64,000 nt of DNA from Legionella fairfieldensis ATCC 49588 (GTDB taxonomy: Bacteria > Pseudomonadota > Gammaproteobacteria > Legionellales > Legionellaceae). The DNA lies in NCBI RefSeq assembly GCF_000621525.1, contig NZ_JHYC01000008.1, positions 62,001 through 126,000 on the forward strand, written 5' to 3'. Positions within the stretch are counted from its first letter, which is position 1; the number at the start of each line of letters is the position of its first letter. The notes beneath the pieces were generated by a model, which searched no databases, was not told where the DNA came from, and saw only the letters and a program-made list of their open reading frames with translations. Position numbers and translations under genes: made by a program. Below, one piece after another: positions 55,375 to 63,819 of the stretch.

Positions 55375-56668
55375 GTTTGTTCAACCATTCGCTTAATTCT
55401 GCCAACAGGAGCTGCCTTTTTTTCCAGCGTCGTTTTTGGCGAAGTACAAGGCTTACTAATAAGAAGCCGATTGTTCCGGCACCAGTGATAATAATTGCAG
55501 GTCGAGAAAGTTTTGCTTCTGCAAGAGGAAGAGGCGCTTGCACATCAGCGGGTAATATGGGGGGTGCAATCAATGCTTCAACACTAATACTGTCTCCACG
55601 TCTGGCATCAAATCCAACTACTGTTTTTACAAGTCGTTCAATTTTTGCAATAGTTTGCTGATCGGTGTGTTTTGGCACGACCACGGAAATAGTAAGACGT
55701 TCAATGTTGCCGCCCACACGTTTAAAATGTTCTTTTTCACTACCAAATTCATAACTTTTTTCGCGGGTAATCTCTTGATTGATTTGTTTCTTATCATTTT
55801 TAGCGGTTGTTGAATGTCGGGTTTCTTTTTCATGAGTAATGATACTGTCATGTTGAGGTTTAACCAGTTCTCGTTGTACTTCATCATAATTCAATGTCGC
55901 ATCAATTTTGACCATCATCTCATTGCCAGCAAAAACACGATGCAACATCTGTGTAACCTTGTTATTAAGGTAGCGTTCCAGAGACTTTTTGTTTGAAAAA
56001 TGATTGGATGCTATATCGTCATCATCAGAGGTCAGATTATTTCCATTTTGATCAACGATAATAACATTGGTTAATGGCATATGGGCGATGCTCGCTGCAA
56101 TTAATTGTTGGATACTGCGGACTTGTTGGGCAGTCAAGTGATGTGTAAGATGAAGAGTTACGGCTGCATGCGGCTGGTTATTCTCCTTTTGAAATAAATG
56201 ATTTTCCGGGATAACCAGATGGACCCGTACATGCTTGACTTCGTCCAGACTACCGATAGTACGTTCTAATTCACCTTGCAATGCACGTTGATAGTTAATC
56301 TTCTGCGAAAAATCACTCATGCCAAAATCGCTTTTATCAAATAACTCAAAGCCCACACTATTGGTTAAATGTATACCGCTACCCATTAATTTAATACGGG
56401 TTTTATCGACCAGATTTTTATCAATAAGAATATCTCGGCCTTGATTACGTACCTGATAACTGATATGAGCCTGTTCCAGTTGACCAAGGATCTGGTTGGC
56501 ATCCTGATTGTCCAGTTGATTAAATAACACTGCATAGGCAGGAGAGAAAATCCAGAAAGAAAGGACGATGGTCAAGATTATTATTAAGCATAAACCAGCA
56601 ATCAGGCTTAATTGCCGTTGCTTTGACTGTGTTTTAAACCAATTCAGGCTATTTACAAAATAATTCAC
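55367..56668 (-). CDS. fliF: MS-ring protein FliF, C-terminally short
   Basis: 433 residues against about 550. First transmembrane helix 20-40, ring-building motifs (AVLFNQLDNQDANQI; NYQRALQGELERTIGSLDEV; ATLNYDEVQRE), then a periplasmic linker with a divergent beta-collar, and the second helix near 385-405. Only about 24 residues follow it (RQKRRWKKRQLLLAELSEWL), so the 70-100 residue cytoplasmic tail that binds FliG is missing. It starts 2 bases after fliE. Confidence 0.93.
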   Translation of the reverse strand: MNYFVNSLNWFKTQSKQRQLSLIAGLCLIIILTIVLSFWIFSPAYAVLFNQLDNQDANQILGQLEQAHISYQVRNQGRDILIDKNLVDKTRIKLMGSGIHLTNSVGFELFDKSDFGMSDFSQKINYQRALQGELERTIGSLDEVKHVRVHLVIPENHLFQKENNQPHAAVTLHLTHHLTAQQVRSIQQLIAASIAHMPLTNVIIVDQNGNNLTSDDDDIASNHFSNKKSLERYLNNKVTQMLHRVFAGNEMMVKIDATLNYDEVQRELVKPQHDSIITHEKETRHSTTAKNDKKQINQEITREKSYEFGSEKEHFKRVGGNIERLTISVVVPKHTDQQTIAKIERLVKTVVGFDARRGDSISVEALIAPPILPADVQAPLPLAEAKLSRPAIIITGAGTIGFLLVSLVLRQKRRWKKRQLLLAELSEWLNKHD

Positions 56669-56669
56669 G

Positions 56670-56963
56670 TTAAATCTGCTCTCTTAAAATTTCCTGATAG
56701 GCACTCATCAATCGATTACGTATTTGCTCCAAAAATTGAAATGATAATTTAGCCTGCTCCAGGGTCAGCATGGTCTGATGCAGATTGGGTGCCTGATTCG
56801 TAGCTAACTGGTGCAATGCCTTATCAGCCGCCAGCAATTGCTCATTAGTTTCTCCCAGCTTTCCAGTGAGCCAGCCAGCAAAATTTTGCTGAGGCTTTTC
56901 TGACTGTTCAATGGATTTAAACGCTGTACTAACGTTGGTAGTGTTCAACGCATCGATTTTCAT
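56670..56963 (-). CDS. fliE: MS-ring/rod junction protein FliE
   Basis: 97 residues, normal length. KSIEQSEKPQQNFAGWLTGKL, then helical LEQAKLSFQFLEQIRNRLMSAYQEILREQI, the C-terminal FliE signature (LxFxxxxxIRNKLVxAYxEIMxMxI type). Links the MS ring to FlgB of the rod. Overlaps flgC by 4 bases. Confidence 0.93.
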   Translation of the reverse strand: MKIDALNTTNVSTAFKSIEQSEKPQQNFAGWLTGKLGETNEQLLAADKALHQLATNQAPNLHQTMLTLEQAKLSFQFLEQIRNRLMSAYQEILREQI

Positions 56964-57382
56964 CGCTCTTCTCCGATACTTAATGCCTGCAAATAGAGGG
57001 AGTGAGCGGTGTTAATCACTTTTATATTGGCTTCATAGGCTCGCGAGGCACGTAAAAGGGTGGTCATTTCATCGATCGTACTCAGTCCCGGATAAGTCAC
57101 ATAACCTTGCTTATCCGCTGCCGGGTGCCCCGGTTGCCAAACTTTATTAGCAGGCAAATTTTCCGGTGCCAGCTCAATGTTTTCAATACCGCCTTCTTCC
57201 GGGTTATTAAGATAGACCGAAAAGGGTTTGGCCGTTGCTATCACTTGCATGGGTTGAAACAAGGTGTCATCAGTCGTTTTCAGGGTATGCTGGTTAGCAA
57301 TATTGTTAGCAACGGTGTCAACGCGCAATTTTTCCAGATTCATCCCCTGCGAAGCAATCGCATAAATTTGATCATAACTCAT
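56960..57382 (-). CDS. flgC: Proximal rod protein FlgC
   Basis: 140 residues. Starts YDQIYAIASQGMNLEKLRVDTVANNIANQ (rod consensus) and ends STIDEMTTLLRASRAYEANIKVINTAHSLYLQAL, the FlgC C-terminus. The usual NPY motif around the centre is diverged (HPAADKQGYVTYPG). Overlaps flgB by 4 bases. Confidence 0.92.
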   Translation of the reverse strand: MSYDQIYAIASQGMNLEKLRVDTVANNIANQHTLKTTDDTLFQPMQVIATAKPFSVYLNNPEEGGIENIELAPENLPANKVWQPGHPAADKQGYVTYPGLSTIDEMTTLLRASRAYEANIKVINTAHSLYLQALSIGEER

Positions 57383-57714
57383 GATAGGCCATTCCCTTGT
57401 ACAGCAAGTTTCATAATTGCCAGTTTTTGATTCAAACCTTTAATTAAAGCACGATAATGGGTCGCATTTTTTACACTGAGTGCCAGTTGTTCATCAATTG
57501 ACGAATAATGGTCGCTGAGTTGATAAAACGGTTGTAGAGTGGCCAATGACCCATTATTCTCACTCCATTGGCTTAACTGTTGTTCAAAATTGACTTCCAG
57601 GGTTTGATAATTTTGCGTGTTGGCATTGGCAATGTTATTAGCGATTGCTGTTTGACGCATCAGACTGGCGTCTAGCGCCCGACCGATGAGTTCTATGGTT
57701 GTATCTTGATTCAT
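57379..57714 (-). CDS. flgB: Proximal rod protein FlgB
   Basis: 111 residues, shorter than the usual 130-140. ELIGRALDASLMRQTAIANNIANANTQNYQTLEVNFEQQL is the FlgB N-terminus. The C-terminal helix is trimmed but keeps YRALIKGLNQKLAIMKLAVQG. Follows flgI by 12 bases. Confidence 0.92.
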   Translation of the reverse strand: MNQDTTIELIGRALDASLMRQTAIANNIANANTQNYQTLEVNFEQQLSQWSENNGSLATLQPFYQLSDHYSSIDEQLALSVKNATHYRALIKGLNQKLAIMKLAVQGNGLS

Positions 57715-57726
57715 AAATTTTCCTTC

Positions 57727-58842
57727 TTACTGAATAATGAGTTCTGCATGCAAGGCTCCTGCGCGCTGTAAACTTTCTAAAATAGCAATAATATCGCGTG
57801 TTGAAGTCTGTACTTTGGTTAAAGCGGTAATCAGTTCGGCGATAGTGGCTCCTTCTGCCAGCTTTACTGCATTGGCTGTGGTTTCTTTTACGTTAATACT
57901 GGTAGCAGGGGTGACAGCGGTTCGTACCTGTCTGCCTACTTCGCTGACCAGAGTTGGCTGCGATACGTTGTAGTCTGTGGCGATGGCAATTTGTAAATTG
58001 CCGTGCGAAATGGTTACTGCATCTATTTTGACATCAGCACCAGCAACAACGACGCCCGTACGCTCATTCACCACGACTGTGGGCAGGTTATCCGGTATTA
58101 CTGCGATATTTTCCAATTGGCTGATAAAGCGGATAAAATGTTTTTTTGCTTCCATCGGGGGGTGGATTTCAATATCCTGCGCTGTTCTTGCCAACGCTGT
58201 ATTAGGCCCAAACTGTTTGTTAAGCGCTGTTTCCACGTGATCGGCAGTGGTGAAATCAGGCCGGTTCAGGATTACATGCAGTTCACCTTCTTTACTGATT
58301 AATTCATTGTAAAGGGTTTTCTCGACAATGGCGCCACCCGGAATCAAACCGGTAGTAGGGTGATTTTTTTGGATGACATTACCAAATAAATCATATTTAA
58401 AACCACCAATCGAAATAGGACCCTGAGCCAGCGCGTAAATTTGATTATCGGCACCTTTGAGTGGAGTGACCAGTAAAGTACCGCCTAGCAAACTTTTGGC
58501 ATCGCCTAACGAAGCAACGTTAATATCCAGCTTATCGCCCTGATGAGCATAGGAAGGTAAATTTGCCGTGACAATAACCGTTGCTGTATTGCGACTATTA
58601 ACCTCATTAGGATTAATATTCACACCAAAGGTCTGCAACAGATTGGCAATAGCCTGCGTGGTGTCTTTATTGCGACGGGAATCACCAGAACCGGCAAGAC
58701 CAATAACCAGACCATAGCCGGTAATAGGGTTTTCCTGTAAGCCTGATAGATGAGCAATGGATTTTAAACGCACAGTAGAATAGCTTACCGTTGAGGCGAA
58801 CATCAGGTTCAAAAAGAGGATTAGTGTTAATAAGTATTGCAT
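57727..58842 (-). CDS. flgI: Flagellar P-ring protein FlgI
   Basis: 371 residues with a signal peptide (1-22). VRLKSIAHLSGLQENPITGYGLVIGLAGSGDS, TATVIVTANLP, GGTLLVTPLKGADNQIYALAQGP and VVVNERTGVVVAGADV are family blocks. It encircles the rod at the peptidoglycan. The start codon overlaps the flgH stop (TAATG). Normal length. Confidence 0.95.
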   Translation of the reverse strand: MQYLLTLILFLNLMFASTVSYSTVRLKSIAHLSGLQENPITGYGLVIGLAGSGDSRRNKDTTQAIANLLQTFGVNINPNEVNSRNTATVIVTANLPSYAHQGDKLDINVASLGDAKSLLGGTLLVTPLKGADNQIYALAQGPISIGGFKYDLFGNVIQKNHPTTGLIPGGAIVEKTLYNELISKEGELHVILNRPDFTTADHVETALNKQFGPNTALARTAQDIEIHPPMEAKKHFIRFISQLENIAVIPDNLPTVVVNERTGVVVAGADVKIDAVTISHGNLQIAIATDYNVSQPTLVSEVGRQVRTAVTPATSINVKETTANAVKLAEGATIAELITALTKVQTSTRDIIAILESLQRAGALHAELIIQ

Positions 58843-59414
58843 CAGACTAACCCTATAAATGATAACAGTTTATAAACATAGTTTCGGCGCTGTGAATCAG
58901 ACACGGAGCCATCGCCAGTGTAGGTAATCTGAGCATCTGCAAGGCGGGTGGAAAGCACCGTGTTTTGCGGACTGATATCTTCTTGTCGAACAACACCGCT
59001 TAACAGAATAGTTTGCTGTTCACCATTGATGCGAATAAGCTGATGCCCTTCCACCAGATAGCTGCCTCCGGGCAAAATAGCTTTGATACGCACGGTTAAC
59101 GATGCTTTAATTTTGCCATTTCGGCCTGTTTTGGCGGCGGCGCGCCCCTTACCTTCCAGGCCGAAAGCGACTTCATGTCGATTTTTATTGTATCTGGCTT
59201 CCAAAGCAGTCTTGATTTCTTTTCCAGAGGCCAAATCAGCGCTGCTTTGCGCATTCGATGTTTCCATCACAATGACAGTTAAAACATCGCCTGGTAAATA
59301 GGCCTTTCTATCAGCAATAAGAGGTCGATAAACATTATCGTTAAACAAACTAATGGCTTGTGACAGAGAACTGAAAAAGAGGCAGAAACCAATAAGACCA
59401 ACTCGTATTTTCAT
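58842..59414 (-). CDS. flgH: L-ring protein FlgH, without a lipobox
   Basis: 190 residues. VYRPLIADRKAYLPGDVLTVIVMETSNAQSSAD, LEGKGRAAAKTGRNGKI, SLTVRIKAILPGGSYLVEGHQ and the C-terminal QRRNYVYKLLSFIGLV are FlgH. FlgH is normally an outer-membrane lipoprotein; here the signal peptide ends SLSQA|ISLF and the only nearby Cys (residue 11, LIGFC) has Phe at -1, so no lipoprotein cleavage is expected. Shorter than E. coli (232). Confidence 0.93.
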   Translation of the reverse strand: MKIRVGLIGFCLFFSSLSQAISLFNDNVYRPLIADRKAYLPGDVLTVIVMETSNAQSSADLASGKEIKTALEARYNKNRHEVAFGLEGKGRAAAKTGRNGKIKASLTVRIKAILPGGSYLVEGHQLIRINGEQQTILLSGVVRQEDISPQNTVLSTRLADAQITYTGDGSVSDSQRRNYVYKLLSFIGLV

Positions 59415-60334
59415 AGGCGAATCTCAGCTTGCTGGTTACCCACGACTCGAGCAGAAAAAGTTTTCTGAGTGGCAGGATTTCTCACCGTAATCAACTGACC
59501 TATATGGCCATCATTTAAAGCAAGTGCTTCCGTTGCAATAGTAATACTGCGTTCATAGACTTTGATCATGACTTTTTGTCCATGAATAATTTGAGGAGGA
59601 TCGCCAAGATTATTTTCTACAAGAATTGTATGGGCTGGCACCGAAGTTTTAAGCCAGACGGGTCTGTTAAGGTTCTTGGCCGGTTCAGCCCGTAGACCGG
59701 CAATATTGCGTTCCTGCCAGGAAAAGTCATTGTCATGAACTATCGAATGGGCGGGCAGGGCATGATTGGCTACCCTGACGGTCTGGTAAGCTTTGACACT
59801 AAACCAGACAGGAATACTCTGCCTGGAATTAGTCAACCACACGCAAACCCGTTTTCTGATTGGAAATGTTAATTTAATCCGGGTATGAAAACTCTCAATA
59901 GAATATATACTGTTTTTAGCACTGTTTAGGGGCGTTAACTCAATGCGGGAATAAAGTGGCGTCAATTCCTTGGCCAAATCTTGCTGTGCCTTTTTTAGCA
60001 GGCTGTTTTTACTGGTTTTGTTTATCGCTTTAACGGTTGTATGGTTAATTCCTTGCCATTGCCAATCGAATGAACCCAGGCGCTTCTGCATCCATTGAAT
60101 GAGAGCTTCCCGGGAAAGCGAGTCATCTGCCTTGGGATGACTATCCAAAGCTAATTTTTCCCAGTGTAGTCGGTCATTTTTGATAATTAATAAATCGCCG
60201 AGCGTAGTGGCTTCTGTCGTGATTAAAGGGCGAAAACGCAAGACTACCCGCCGGGAAATTTCCTGATTCAAAGGGTTTGTTTGAGCCTGTACCCAGTTGA
60301 TCATCAACAGAAATAAACTAATTGCGAATTTCAT
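59411..60334 (-). CDS. flgA: P-ring assembly chaperone FlgA
   Basis: 307 residues with a signal peptide (1-17). C-terminal SAF domain: ALPAHSIVHDNDFSWQERNI, LNRPVWLKTSVPAHTILVENNL, QVMIKVYERSITIATEALAL type blocks, ending TFSARVVGNQQAEIRL. Longer than E. coli FlgA (219) because the N-terminal domain is extended. Overlaps flgG by 17 bases. Confidence 0.88.
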   Translation of the reverse strand: MKFAISLFLLMINWVQAQTNPLNQEISRRVVLRFRPLITTEATTLGDLLIIKNDRLHWEKLALDSHPKADDSLSREALIQWMQKRLGSFDWQWQGINHTTVKAINKTSKNSLLKKAQQDLAKELTPLYSRIELTPLNSAKNSIYSIESFHTRIKLTFPIRKRVCVWLTNSRQSIPVWFSVKAYQTVRVANHALPAHSIVHDNDFSWQERNIAGLRAEPAKNLNRPVWLKTSVPAHTILVENNLGDPPQIIHGQKVMIKVYERSITIATEALALNDGHIGQLITVRNPATQKTFSARVVGNQQAEIRL

Positions 60335-61094
60335 TCGTCATCTTTTCCAGTTCATCGGCAATTTGTACCGCTTTGGCATTTAATTGATAAACTCGTTGAG
60401 CAAAAGTAAGCTGCATTAGAGAACTGACCATATCCACATTCGAGGCTTCAATTTGTTTTTGTGCCAAAAATCCAATGCCGCTATTCCCGGGTATGTCAAT
60501 AATGGCGTCTCCCGTTTGTTCTGTTGGATTATAAAGCCCTGTACCGATGGGATTGAGAGCGCCTGGGTCTAAAAATTTGGCGAGTTTAATCGTACCAAGG
60601 AGTTGTGGTTCAGGATCGTCTGCCAGAATGGCTTCTACATCGCCATTTTTTTGAATAATTATTTCAGTATAATCTTCTGGTATTTGAATATTATCGGCTA
60701 ATCTTAAACCATCATGAGTAGTTAAATACCTGTCTTCATCCAGAGAAAGGCTCGAATTACGAGTATAGGCAATGGAACCATCAACATTAATTACTTGAAA
60801 AAACCCATTACCGTCGATAGCGACGTCGTTCCAGTTATTAGTTGGTTTTAGAGGGCCTGGCGAAAAATCTTTTTCCGTTTTAAAAACGGCTGTACCTAAA
60901 CCAAGTCTGGCGGTAGCCTGATTTTGAAAGAGGGGATTAGTACCATCAATATTTTGGTAGACCATATCCTCAAATATTAATTTGCTGGACTTATAATTGG
61001 CTGTGTTTAAATTAGCCAAGTCATTGGCAATTTTATCAATATAATATTCCTCTGCTCTTAAGCCGCTGGCAGCAATAGCAAGTGCATCAGACAT
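60318..61094 (-). CDS. flgG: Distal rod protein FlgG
   Basis: 258 residues, normal FlgG length. AIAASGLRAEEYYIDKIANDLANLNTANYKSSKLIF, then DVAIDGNGFFQVI, TYTRNSSLSLDED-like block and C-terminal IEASNVDMVSSLMQLTFAQRVYQLNAKAVQIADE. The rod consensus GMRAQQ..DTVANNLANVNT is altered to GLRAEEYYIDKIANDLANLNT. ATG 61094 has GGGAG upstream; an upstream start would lie in flgF. Confidence 0.92.
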   Translation of the reverse strand: MSDALAIAASGLRAEEYYIDKIANDLANLNTANYKSSKLIFEDMVYQNIDGTNPLFQNQATARLGLGTAVFKTEKDFSPGPLKPTNNWNDVAIDGNGFFQVINVDGSIAYTRNSSLSLDEDRYLTTHDGLRLADNIQIPEDYTEIIIQKNGDVEAILADDPEPQLLGTIKLAKFLDPGALNPIGTGLYNPTEQTGDAIIDIPGNSGIGFLAQKQIEASNVDMVSSLMQLTFAQRVYQLNAKAVQIADELEKMTNEIRN

Positions 61095-61800
61095 TTCCTT
61101 CTCCCAGTTGAGTGATTGCGGTAGATAAAAGACCATCGGCTGTACGCATAACACGTTGTGAGGCTTCAAAGTGGCGTGAGGTTTTTACCATTTCCATCAT
61201 TTCATCGAGAGACTTGACATTGGATTGCTCAATGAACCCCTGTAAAACACGGGTAGAATTTTCAGCAGGTAGAGGCGCTTCCGTGGTTTGGTATAAACCT
61301 TGGCCTTGATACTTCAATGCCTCATTATGGGAAAATTGGACAAGATTTAATTGATCAACTTTATGGTTATCAATATAAACAGCGCCTTGAGCATCTATAC
61401 TAAAATGATTGTCATCAACATGTAACACCCCGTTTTTTCCTAGCAACTGACCTCCTGTTGCCAAAGAAAGCTCCCCACGTTCATTAATATGGAGATCACC
61501 GCGTCGTGTGTAAAAAACGCCGGCTTCGGTTTGAACGGCAAAAAAACCTTCCCCTGAAATAGCAAGATCATGTGAGTTTTGTGATTGAACAATTGTACCT
61601 TGTTGGTGTATTTGTTCCGTTTGTAGCTGGGGATGAATGTTGGTCATACCAGCCTGGAGTTGCTCATCAAACCGGCCAGTTTCCATGATTTGGCGCTTAT
61701 AGCCTGGTGTTTGCATGTTAGTGATATTTTGATTGATGGATTGTAAACGTAACTGATCCTGAATCATTGCCACTTGTGAAGCTGTTATTGCATCAAGCAT
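61087..61800 (-). CDS. flgF: Rod protein FlgF (FlgF/FlgG family)
   Basis: 237 residues. DAITASQVAMIQDQLRLQSINQNITNMQTPGYKR for the N-terminal rod domain, DLAISGEGFFAVQTEAGVFYTRRGDLHIN for the centre and IEQSNVKSLDEMMEMVKTSRHFEASQRVMRTADGLL for the C-terminus. FlgF and FlgG are similar; the order before flgG and the length support FlgF. Starts 12 bases after the flhA stop. Confidence 0.88.
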   Translation of the reverse strand: MLDAITASQVAMIQDQLRLQSINQNITNMQTPGYKRQIMETGRFDEQLQAGMTNIHPQLQTEQIHQQGTIVQSQNSHDLAISGEGFFAVQTEAGVFYTRRGDLHINERGELSLATGGQLLGKNGVLHVDDNHFSIDAQGAVYIDNHKVDQLNLVQFSHNEALKYQGQGLYQTTEAPLPAENSTRVLQGFIEQSNVKSLDEMMEMVKTSRHFEASQRVMRTADGLLSTAITQLGEGNV

Positions 61801-61812
61801 GATGTATAGTCC

Positions 61813-63819
61813 TTATTGTACGATTGCAAAGGATTCCACCTGAATATTAATCGGCACTTCAGTCATTGCCAGTACCGTCAGATGAGGAATTACACGTTGA
61901 GTTAATTGTTTGATATGTCTGCGTAAACCTGATGAGCAAAGCAATACAGGTCTTTTTCTTTCGCCGAGCATTTTTTCAACCTGATTAGCCAAAGCACTGA
62001 TAAAATTTTCGGTAAGACTTGGTTCAGGCGCCCAGTATTCTTTACTCAGGCTTTGGTTAAGTTTTTGTTCGAGTGGTGGTGCAAGTGTGAGCACATATAA
62101 ACAATTCTGATGAGCAATTAATTTCTGACAAATCGAAGTAGCAAGACGGGCTCGTACAATTTCAGTGAGTTGAGTGGGATCAGTGATGTTTTTTGCATGT
62201 TCCAGTAATACTTCCAGAATGGTATTCAAATAACGAATTGACACTTTTTCCTGTAATAAATTCTGTAAAATACGCTGAACATGGCCTAGTGGAAGTAAGG
62301 TCGGAATGAGTTCATCCCGAAGATTACGAACAGCCGTCTGTTCCAGTAAAATTTCTGTTTCTGTTCTTGTTAATAACTCGGCAACATGGCCGTGAATGAC
62401 TTCTCTTAAATGAGTAGTTAAAACGATCAGTGGTTCACAAAGGGTGTACCCACTTTCCAGTGCTTTGTTTTGTTGTTCTTGCTTAATCCATATTGCTGGC
62501 AATCCATAACTGGGATCATAGACTTCAATGCCTTGTTCCAAGTCTGATATTGCAGGTTTGGTACGTTGAGAAGTAATTGCCAGGACTCTGTCGAAATGCA
62601 ATTGATTGTAGCCTTGGCTATTACCCTGGATGCTAATGTAATAAAACGGATAATTGAGTTTGGAGTTTGGGATTAATTTTACTTCCGGTATAACAAATCC
62701 CAATTCATAGGCTACTCGTTCCCGCATTTGCTGAATAGTTTCCAGCAATGAAGTCTCATGCTTACCGAGTATAGTGAATAGCTCCTGATGTAGATGAATT
62801 TCTATAGGATGTATTCTGATTTTTTCATAAAGATTTTCTTCTTGAATCTCCTGATTCTCTTCGCGTCTGGTTTTCAAAGCAAGGCCGGCAGCGGTTGTAA
62901 AAAAACTTAAAATGAGTAAAACAGAGAATGCGGGTATACCTTTTAGAAATAGTAAACCGACCAGACTTAAGCAAACCATGATTAAACTTTTGGGGTAAGC
63001 AGCGATCTGTTTTGCAACTTCACTACCTAATTGAGCATCGGTAGCTGCCCTCGTAACAATAATACCGGTTGCCAGAGAAATAATCAGGGCGGGGATTTGC
63101 GTGACCAGACCATCTCCCACAGTAAGCAAAGTGTAACGATGAATAGATTCGGTGAGGCTTAAACCTTTTTGCACCATACCAATAGCAAAACCGCCAATAA
63201 TATCCACCAGCATTATCAAAATACCGGCTATTGCATCGCCTTTGACAAACTTGGATGCACCATCCATTGCCCCGTAGAAACTGGCTTCTTTTTCGATTTG
63301 TGCACGCCGGAATCGCGCTTCATTTTGTGAGATACTGCCCATGTTCAAGTCAGCATCGATACTCATTTGTTTTCCAGGCATACTGTCGAGAGTGAAGCGT
63401 GCTGCTACCTCAGCAACGCGTTGAGCACCATTAGTGACTACGATGTACTGAACAATAATAAGAATTAAAAAAACGACTAATCCCATAACGTAATTGTTAT
63501 GAATAACATATTGTCCCATTGTTTGGATTACACGCCCCGCTTCACCATCAGTCAAAATAAGACGTGTTGCCGAAATATTTAATGCCAGGCGAAAAAGGGT
63601 AGAAATGAGTAAAAGAGCCGGAAAAGTAGAAAAGCTTAATGGTTTATCCGTGTAAAAAGTTAACAGTAAGACAGTCAACGCCCAACTAAAATTAATTATC
63701 AATAATAAATCGAGTAAAGAAGGAGGAATGGGCACAAACAAAATAAGCAAAATGCCTGTAGCAAAAGTGATCATGAGCATTTCGCTGCTGTTACTAAACC
63801 AGGTATTGGTCTTCATCAT
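61813..63819 (-). CDS. flhA: Flagellar-type export gate protein FlhA
   Basis: 668 residues (E. coli 692). About eight transmembrane helices to residue 310, with the FHIPEP signature AARFTLDSMPGKQMSIDADL at 139-158, then a cytosolic domain (330-668) that forms the nonameric substrate-docking ring. KEASFYGAMDGASKFVKGDAIAGI follows the signature, as in the family. Two start ATGs (63819, 63816); it overlaps the flhB stop. Confidence 0.96.
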   Translation of the reverse strand: MMKTNTWFSNSSEMLMITFATGILLILFVPIPPSLLDLLLIINFSWALTVLLLTFYTDKPLSFSTFPALLLISTLFRLALNISATRLILTDGEAGRVIQTMGQYVIHNNYVMGLVVFLILIIVQYIVVTNGAQRVAEVAARFTLDSMPGKQMSIDADLNMGSISQNEARFRRAQIEKEASFYGAMDGASKFVKGDAIAGILIMLVDIIGGFAIGMVQKGLSLTESIHRYTLLTVGDGLVTQIPALIISLATGIIVTRAATDAQLGSEVAKQIAAYPKSLIMVCLSLVGLLFLKGIPAFSVLLILSFFTTAAGLALKTRREENQEIQEENLYEKIRIHPIEIHLHQELFTILGKHETSLLETIQQMRERVAYELGFVIPEVKLIPNSKLNYPFYYISIQGNSQGYNQLHFDRVLAITSQRTKPAISDLEQGIEVYDPSYGLPAIWIKQEQQNKALESGYTLCEPLIVLTTHLREVIHGHVAELLTRTETEILLEQTAVRNLRDELIPTLLPLGHVQRILQNLLQEKVSIRYLNTILEVLLEHAKNITDPTQLTEIVRARLATSICQKLIAHQNCLYVLTLAPPLEQKLNQSLSKEYWAPEPSLTENFISALANQVEKMLGERKRPVLLCSSGLRRHIKQLTQRVIPHLTVLAMTEVPINIQVESFAIVQ

